A stretch of DNA of 64,000 bases from Serilophus lunatus (Eukaryota > Chordata > Aves > Passeriformes > Eurylaimidae): assembly GCA_013399895.1 (NCBI GenBank), contig VXBA01002666.1, positions 63,311 to 127,310 of the forward strand. Reading direction: 5' to 3'. Positions 56,301 through 64,000 of this stretch are shown piece after piece. The notes beneath the pieces were generated by a model, which ran no database searches, was not told the origin of the DNA, and was given only the letters and a program-made list of their open reading frames with translations. Within the stretch, counting starts at the first letter, position 1. Each line of letters starts with the position of its first letter. Made by a program: the position numbers and the translations under genes.

Positions 56301-57529
56301 CCTTGTTTTCTGCATTTCTTTCTTGATCTTTACTGGCTTTAGTAACATCTGAGTCTTGTTTTAAGCTTGCTGATTGCATTGAGTTTGTATTTGCAACGCA
56401 ATAAGCTGGCACTAAGAAGGATTTTGATCTTTAATCTGGTTCAAGGGATGCTAAGCAGCTCTGATTGCAGCCATAGGCAATACATGCACTAAATGAGATT
56501 GAAGGACAAATTAAAATAAATAATGTTTGAGTAAATCACTTTGTACCGGTTAAATGCATTTAACAATTTCATTTTCCCTTGAAAAGCAGGTTTTAAAGAA
56601 ATTAACAAGTGTTTATTTTTTTTTGGTTGTAAGTATAATGAATCTTTTTTCACACAGAAAAACTAATGTCATTAAAATTGTGTTTCTCCTGCACGTATTA
56701 CAATAGCTTCAAAGCTTTTGGGTTGAAAGCTGAGGAGAATTCAGAGATCTGTAAAATATAGTGCTATATTTATTGCCAAAGGCAAAGCATATCATACTTC
56801 ACTAGAGTAATGGTGTTTTAGGCCTTTTGATTAATTGTAGTTTCTGCAGACAGACAACAAATAGCAAATTTATACAATTTTCATTGCTCTAAAAAATAAA
56901 GTCTAGGAGCGAATTGGGCAGACAAAGGAGAAGGAAAAGCGGATTTATCTGATCCAGTCATTTTAGTAATATTTCACCTGCCAATATTTATATTCCTTGG
57001 AGTAATATTTTCATGATATGTTGATATATTTGGGAAAACAAAACCATAGACTGAAAAGTTGTCTGATGCTGTAATTAGGGGAAAAGTAGAAAGGATAATA
57101 CAGATGGTTTTAAAAAAAAAATATTCCAAGGGAGAAGCTAGTAGAAAAACTAAGATTTTTCAGCAGATTATCTGTGTTAGGTAAAAATACCTGATAGACT
57201 AGACTCTGTTTGATGACAATTTCAAACAGAATAAAAAGCATAGACATTGTAGCACTTTGGAACCTATTATTTTATGTTCATCAATTACTTCTCTGCATGT
57301 GAATGTTTGTATAGTTCAATGTCTATAAATACAAAATGTCAAAGCAGCACATGTACCTGTTCAGAAGGGTATATTTTATTTTATACATATAATTTTTTGT
57401 TTTAATGCTAAAGCACATAGTTCTGGGGAAAAGTCCATGTTCTTTTTGGTACATCTTGATGTCCTTGTAGAATTCAGAATTTACTTCTACATTATATGTC
57501 ACTTCTGAATTTTAGAATTCAGAATGGAA
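53346..57529. other. Unique AT-rich DNA
   Basis: Poly(T) at 53418-53432 and an ATT-rich zone at 55840-56012. Non-repetitive segments near 56392-56560 and 56880-57000 have a conserved-element look (TCF/LEF-like GATCTTTAATCTGG, SOX-like GACAAAGGAG) but cannot be tested here. No exon or element ends were recognised. Confidence 0.4.
55976..56011. repeat. (ATT)n trinucleotide repeat
   Basis: Imperfect ATT repeat with an internal ATATT phase change. About 110-170 bp to the left, TACAGTATGCATTACAGGAA and TACAGTATATATTACACATT appear to be two diverged copies of a tandem unit. Confidence 0.75.
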
Positions 57530-57679
57530 TTTTGTGTTATTATTAAATTTCTTTCTTCTCTCAACCCATGGGATTTACCTTCTCTCTGACTCTCCTACCT
57601 GTCTCCCTGGGATTGGGTGTGTGAGAGTGAGCAAGCAACTGTGTGGTACTTTGCTGTCATCTGCACTTAAGCCATGATA
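57530..57679 (+). mobile_element. ERVL-type LTR 3' fragment, plus strand
   Basis: The final R-U5 part of the same LTR type as at 41160 and 59859, in the opposite orientation. ATTAAA (57542-57547) is followed by CTCTCAACCCATGGGATTTA, GACTCTCCTACCTGTCTCCC, GTGAGAGTGAGCAAGCAACT, GTGTGGTACTTTGCTG and the end CTTAAGCCATGATA. The U3 is missing or unrecognisable upstream, so this is a truncated or strongly decayed LTR. The left edge is approximate. Confidence 0.65.
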
Positions 57680-59858
57680 CGGATCTAGAAAAATCTGGTC
57701 TCAAGACAAATTAATTCTCTTCCCTCAGATTCATCTCTTCATGGATTTTGACCTTGACATTGACTTTTCCAAAACCACCACCATTCTTAGTGGCTTGTAC
57801 CAAAATTAAATTGTATTTTAATAAAGATGTGTTTTTTACTAAAAAACTATATATGACGCATGTGGATACTTTCTTGAAATCAGATGGTAACATTGGCATG
57901 AAGCAGTGGTCAAGTCAAACTCATATCTATGCAAGATTTTTCTAGAAGTTAAAATATATAATTCAACGGGTTAAAACTATTTAAATGCCATGGAAATATG
58001 AAGATACTTCAAACAGTGTTCAAACCAAATGATCACAGGTGATAGTACAGGCAATTTAATGTTTTCTAACTCTCTCCTGATCTTATATATAAAATTTATC
58101 ATTAGCTCAGAGATAGCCAAAGGTTGACATTAAGATAGACTGAGTAGTTTTGATAATTACAAGAGCAAAATGTTATGGCTGGTGAACTTTTGTATTAGCA
58201 ACTTCACAGTGAAATATAATCTTTATGCACTTTCTTGGCTTAGCATGGATTGCAGGGAGCATTTGTATATGGAATACTATTCATTTTATCACCTTTCTCC
58301 GTAATTCATGAATCTTGGTAGCTCCAAAACACATTTACTTCAACCAGTTCATCAAACTGCTTATTTTTTCATTACTTTTTAAATTAAAATTGATTTGATG
58401 AAATTTGTAAATTGTTAGAAGACAGAAAAATGTTACAATGCATATATTAGATTATGCAGTTATGACATGCTGAAAGCATTAAATATAGACAAGTTACAAC
58501 ACTCAGTAGTCCAGGGACCCTAAAAATTTAATAAGGTCTAGCTGCCGGCAAGAATCTAGCAGCTGCAGGGACAGAAAAGGAGGAAGTTCAAATCTATTGG
58601 TAGCATGTATTTTGTTGGCAAAAGTAATGTATCATCATAACCATTCTTTCTGATTCATTACTGAAAGTTCTCACAATTTTTCATCTGTTGCATATATCTA
58701 TACAATTACCTATTTATCTTTTTTTTACATATTTTGCAAAATTAACAGTAGACAAAAACTGATACTCCGAAAAATCTTATTTCAGTATCTAAGAAATATT
58801 AAGGTTCTGCATTTTCATTCTTTAATATTCTGAACATAGTCCTGTGTTCCCAATAAACCTTTTATGACCAGAAGATTGATCTTCATCAACAAGATATATT
58901 TTTTCTTAAATATTCTGTAAGGAGAAGCTATGTTCAGGACATAGATATTGAACCAATGTGCCGTTAAAGGAAAATTATCAGTTCAGTCTTAGAGTAGTTG
59001 TGACTAACAGCCAATGCATAAACAAAAGCCTACTCTTCAAATTTATTCTCCAATCTTGCTGAATTGGATCACGTATACTCTAGTATACCTACAGCATGTG
59101 GGTTTTCTTTCTTACTGTGGCAGAAATATCTGGGATTGCAGTGGTGTTCATGTTTGCAACCAACTTGGAATCTACTTTAACTGAATCAATCCTGAGTCTT
59201 TGTTACTAATTAGAGTTCTGAAGAAGAGCTGTGGCATATCATGAGTTACATTATGGTATTGTGACCTCAGAATTTAGGTTGTGGACTGTTGAGTGAAGCA
59301 TTCAGCTTAAAAAAGTCATTAGAAAAATCCCAATATAGGAGTCACTCTCCAGAAATACTTCATGCATTAGGTTAAATGAGGTTAAATGACATGCAATGAA
59401 CCGATTTTCCCCTTGCATTTAAATTCTCCCTAGAAGTACAGTCTTTACCCGTTTAACTTAACTAAAACTTGGTTATAGAACATCTGTATTTCGAGATACA
59501 AAGGAATTAAAAAAAGAAAAAACCAAAACCAAAAAAACTTCTTTATATGATCTATCTCGTTTTGGGGAATAGTCTTGACACTTTCTATTAATTGTATCTT
59601 TTCATTTGCAAACATAGAGACAAATTTCAAACACTAGTATAAACTAGTAAATAACTATGGGTTTTTTTGATCCAGGATAAAGGGACATGCCTTTTAAATT
59701 TGTTGGCAAGCAAAGGTAAGACTAAGTTGTCTATATGGAAATCTCTCAGTTCGGAGGTGATGTGTAACAACATTAACAATATATACCGCAATGTGACAGA
59801 GAGAATAACATTTTTTAAAAAAACCCCCTGTAGTGTAGAAAATATTATTTTTGAAATT
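57680..59858. other. Unique AT-rich DNA
   Basis: No gene or element with clear ends between the two ERVL-type LTRs. Confidence 0.4.
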
Positions 59859-60458
59859 TGTAGTCTGATGACCCCAGCCAACACCTATCCAGCTCCTTTC
59901 TCTCTTGCCTCTCCACAGGATGGAAAAAATAAAAAGATGAGAAGACTCATGAATCAACATTATGACAGTTTAATAGGGAAAGCAAAGTTGTGTGTGCAAG
60001 CAAAAGGAAAAAAATAAGAGAATTAATTAAAAAAAAGTAATTCGTTCATTACTTCCCAGTAGCAGACAGGTGTCCATCTGCATCCTGGAAAGCAGGACCG
60101 TGCATAAAAACTGCTTAGGAAGAAAAATGCCATAATCAGTAACATGTTCCTTTCCTCTCTCGTTTCCTAAGCATTTATTCCTGAGCACATTATACAGCAT
60201 AGAACACCCCATTGGTCAATTTGTATCAGCTGTTGTGGTTGTGTTCTCTCTAACCACCTGCCTACCATCAGCCTACTCAGTGGGGGAGCAGGCAAAGGGA
60301 ATGAAGAGGAAGGAAGCGGGAGAGAAAAACTTGACACTGTTCAGTAACAGTCTAGGCACTGGTGTTTTATCAATAGTGTTTTAGACAGCAATGCAAAGCA
60401 CGGAACACTATGGGTTGCTAAGAACAAATTTTAACTTCATCCCACTCAGGCCAGTATT
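59859..60458 (-). mobile_element. ERVL-type solo LTR, minus strand, copy 2
   Basis: A 600-bp LTR in reverse, collinear with 41160-41751. Landmarks are TGATGACCCCAGCCAAC near the left end, GACAGTTTAATAGGGAAAGC (TTTAAT at 59969-59974 is the reverse of ATTAAA), GTGTGCAAGCAAAAGG, TTACTTCCCAGTAGCAG, CTGGAAAGCAGGACCGTGCA, AAGAAAAATGCCATAATCAG, CATTGGTCAATTTGTATCAGC and CACTCAGGCCAGTATT at the right end. Near-identical 5-bp flanks AAATT (59854-59858) and AAATG (60459-60463) look like an aged 5-bp target duplication, the size expected for ERVL-type elements. The 116-codon open frame that covers its left half is accidental. Confidence 0.82.
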
Positions 60459-63400
60459 AAATGATATCTTCCAAATGTAATCCAAGGCAGCCTGTAATTT
60501 ATAGAGAAATTTTGCTTGGGATTTTTATTAGTTAAAATTAATATTATTGCTACAATTTCAAAAACAATTTTATTTAGAACTATTAAAGAAATAATTTTTA
60601 AAATTTAGTAATTTGAGAGTAAAAGTCCTTCTTAAAGTCAAACCTTTGAAAAGGCTTACAGCTGAGCAAACATGAGATACTAAAGAATGTTCACAATTTT
60701 TTGGTGTAAACACATACACTGGCAAATGAATATATTGCATCTGGGATTTACCTAGAACAAGTATCAACATTGTCTCTTATGTGATACTTGATGTAGTTCA
60801 GTTTGCAGCTTATTAAAATTCATAACTCTATTTACACATGAAGAACATGCTTTTGATCTTCCAACCATTGCAAATATTATCTACAAAAGAAGTGAAAACA
60901 CCAGACCTACAAGGAAATCCAAAATATGTAAAGTTTTTATCATAAAACACAGACACTATCTTTCCTGCACCTCTCAAAGCAGGAAAATAAAAATGCAGCT
61001 ACTTTCAAAATAAATGAAAATTCTCATTTATGTTTGGTCTCTTGCTAGGAGGACAATAGAGAAAAAAGATGGTAAAATGGCTTTAATAGACCTGGGATGA
61101 CAAAAACACATAGTCAATATGAGGTTGGTGTGGTTGAAGAAGAAATACAACTTCTAAGATGTGTCTAACCCCAAATTCATATTCAGAGGCAAAACTGTCC
61201 TTTCGGGCTACAAGTACACATTGTTAATATTTGTATTTTAATCTATTTTTCATTATATTCGTCACCAACTGTAAAGAACTCCTTAACTATGCATAGTAGA
61301 ATCTATGCATAATTCTTATAGGGAAACCCCACCTTAACAAAAAGACCCTTACTTGCTACTTTATAAAAACTAGTCAAAAAATTGACCACAACTTAAATTC
61401 CATAAACACAGGATAGATCTGCTGCAAAAGGTGAAATTATTATCCCTTTCATAGAAAGGGAGGGCTACGTTGCTCCTGAGCTCATGGAGAGGTACAGTGG
61501 AAGGGCAATACCTTGCTCACTAGACAGACATATGTACAGTCACCAAAACAAGGTTTTTTTTCTTTTCCTGGCAGAGTAATTCCCTAAGCTCACTAGCACT
61601 TCTCAGAAATTCACCAAATTTGGAGTAAAATGGAGCTCCAGTACAGTAAGTCCTAGATATATGGTATCTCTACTGTACCTGCCCTTTTGTTGATTGTTTA
61701 CACTTCAGGACTTGGGGCCAAAAGATGCAATGACTCATTAGATATAAATTCTACAGAGAAAAAAAAAAAAGTTTCTGATGGTAGAATATTCTGTTCTTTG
61801 AGATTTAATGGATCGCAACAAATTATAGAGCATTAAATGTAAATCACATTAAATTTGATTAATAAAAAAATGTTACCTTTTTACATTGACCTTGTATAAA
61901 AAAAACCCCCAAAACTGAAAACATCTAGAAAAAACTTACAGATCTAATGTGAGCAATTTATAGCTCAGTTGAAGAAATAATCCACAAAAATATCAGGACA
62001 AAAATGTCCATCAGTACAAATTTGATGTGTACATAATCAGAAAAGCAGCTTTCGATTTGGATATGACATATTAAGAGTGAGTTTATGGTCAGAAAATAGA
62101 AGTTCACTCATTTATGATTGGGACAAAAGAACTCTAACATCAAGCCATGTGCATAATAATCTGATGCATCATAATATTAAAACAAATTAAAACTGTTTGG
62201 AACAGCATCCAGTCTATCCATGACCATAGAAAAAAGGCTTATTATCACTGTATGATTTGAGAGTAGATAGTATTGATCAAAAGCATTATTGATATCACTG
62301 ATTATGTTGAGCTGTAAATTTATGCTTTTTCTTATTCTTGTCCCCAGGTAGCGACTGAAGACCCTCTTAAACTATCAGGGAGATTATGTATCTACAGTTT
62401 CCTCTTGTCAAAGATTTTTCTTAAGCCTCCTCTGTCCTGCTTTTTGTCATAGCTTTACCTGCATATCACCAGAAAAAAGTATTTTCAAGGAAGAAACACA
62501 GGAGGAAAAAGTGTAAAAGTCACTTTGATCCAACTCTCGCCTAGGATTAGATCTGCTGTTTTAGAAAGGTTGTTAGAGGTAGTTTTACCTTCACACTCCT
62601 CACAATTTAATGAGACATTTTTGTGACCATCAGCACTGCTCCATTTCACTCTTTGTTGCTCAGTACTGATCCTCCACCAGAAAATCGATATTTTAAGGAG
62701 CATTCCTGCATTTTACTCTTATAGTAGGATGACAGCAAAATATACGAATGGCAGTATCAAAGAATTATTTATCTCCCTATTTGATAGGTAGGAAGAGTAA
62801 TATTCACTCTTTTAAAAATGAACTTGCCATAGCTTCAGAAATGAAGTATGCCTTTCCAAAATGTGTAAATGATTTCCTATATGTGGTCTGCACAAATTTA
62901 ATTTTTTTTTTATTCAGATAACAGCTGTTACAATCTGCGTTCTTATAAAACCACTGCATCTATGGTTATCCATTGTGATGATAACATAACAAAACATGGT
63001 TGGAAAATATGATAGTAAATCTTAAAATCATTATGCAAGACAAGTCCATATGAAACCAATTTTTCTCTGCTGGGTATAACAAACAGTTTTTAAATAAATG
63101 AGTGGAATTTATGTGAATGTCTCAGCTACCCAAATGCTGTATGACTCATTGGGAAGTTGTCACAGTGAAAATTCTGCTGCCTGCCTTTTCTAGGAAACGG
63201 CAGGAAGCAGATCATTTTGTATTATTAAGATTCATAATGTTTCTAGTTTCTTTACTGCAAAATATTTCCTTGCTCCAGTTGTGATTTGTAGGAAAGATTC
63301 TGGAAAATTAACTTTATTGAGTATGAGTACAAGTATTTGAAAGTAATTTTACAGTGGAATTATTTTCATGGATGACTTGAAAAGAGTGATAATTTAGTTT

Positions 63401-64000
63401 CTCACAAGCATTTCTTTTTCTTCTGAGCAATATGATTTACAAAAAAAGTATCTGTGAACAACTTGTGAGCAGCAAATTCATATTAGATGATTTAAGTGAT
63501 GACTTGGACAGCAGCAGGAGTAAATGATAAAGAAAGAAGTAATAAACTATCAGATATACTTCAAAATTAGTTTGTGAGAGTAATTTTTAAAGTGGCTATA
63601 TGTGTCACATTTATTTGTTTAAATGTTTTTGTGTATAAAATTACAAAGATAGTTACATGTTTATTAAATAAATTATTATATCTAAAATAACTTATTCTTG
63701 TCTCCTAAACAAACTGCAGAGGTATAAGAGCATCCCTGAGAACAGTCTTCCACCTCATGCATGGCTAGTAGAACTGGAACAATTTCATCTTTTCCTAAAT
63801 GTCTTCTGAAGTTTATGATCATTGAAAAATTCACACAAATAAATTGGTGAAGTTAATGATATGTTGAGGTCTCATACAGAGAATTAAAGCATTAGGGCGG
63901 CTTAAATTCCTCTAGACAGAACAAGAGATGGGATGAAAGTTTGCTAACAAATGTCTGAGGTGTTTCTCTCATTCAGCTGAATGTGTTCTTATAAATATAA
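60459..64000. other. Unique AT-rich DNA
   Basis: No gene or element with clear ends. A poly(A) run lies at 61759-61771 and a poly(T) run near 62903-62911. Open frames remain below 75 codons. Confidence 0.4.

Noticed and set aside
59667..60017. 116-codon frame with lysine-rich end
   Set aside because: Its second half coincides with the left end of an ERVL-type LTR read in antisense, and the first half is unrelated flank.
1..64000. CRISPR array, tRNA or rRNA genes, bacterial-type operons
   Set aside because: No regularly spaced direct repeats, no recognisable tRNA or rRNA sequence, and no dense coding; the window is vertebrate-type DNA.

Overview
The window reads as avian nuclear DNA, probably from a bird with a retroelement-rich genome such as a passerine. 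The basis is the repeats: many CR1 LINE pieces on both strands, several with the diagnostic 3' end (GATTCTATGATTC or GATTCTGTGATTC type), and avian ERV-type solo LTRs. The background is AT-rich and non-coding, with short runs of A/T, AAAC-type tracts and dinucleotide repeats. I found no intact host gene, so the window is an intergenic desert or part of a very large intron. Nearly all open reading frames are chance frames, or frames inside GC-rich LTRs and CR1 remnants.

Layout. 1-8.5 kb: unique AT-rich DNA, one GC-rich unidentified island (about 1.78-2.1 kb) and a 36-nt exon-like segment at 8015-8050. 8.5-17 kb: the first copy of a small solo LTR family (family A, 8550-8958), two CR1 tails, unique DNA. 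17-20.5 kb: a nested stack in which an older plus-strand CR1 (16995-20470) is interrupted by a second, different CR1 (about 17611-18410) and by a long GC-rich solo LTR in minus orientation (family B, about 18625-20057). The only ambiguous base, an N at 18057, sits where several hundred bases of the inner CR1 are absent. 20.5-30.9 kb: CR1 pieces (22.6-23.9 kb) and two more family A LTRs (25201-25618, 28014-28409). 30.9-38.6 kb: two plus-strand family B LTRs (about 30919-32551 and 37363-38611). 39.6-44.5 kb: an ERV-type repeat carrying a (CA)25 microsatellite, an ERVL-type solo LTR (41160-41751, minus), and a rearranged retrocopy of TAF12 whose 5' end lies on the opposite strand from its histone-fold segment (43340-43647). 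45.7-53.3 kb: old or internally deleted CR1 copies. 53.3-64 kb: mostly unique AT-rich DNA, an ERVL-type LTR tail (about 57530-57679) and a full-length ERVL-type solo LTR (59859-60458, minus).

There is no pathway or operon here; the content is a history of insertions. The best-supported observations are the three family A solo LTRs, each with its own perfect 4-bp target duplication (GTAT, ATGA, CATA), the family B LTR at 37363-38611 with a perfect 5-bp duplication (CTTGT), the CR1/CR1/LTR nesting, and the inverted TAF12 retrocopy. Family B LTRs carry YY1-like, CCAAT and TATA-like motifs just upstream of their presumed start sites, which makes them plausible regulatory islands in an otherwise AT-rich desert. 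Family and subfamily names come from recalled consensus features, not from a database search.
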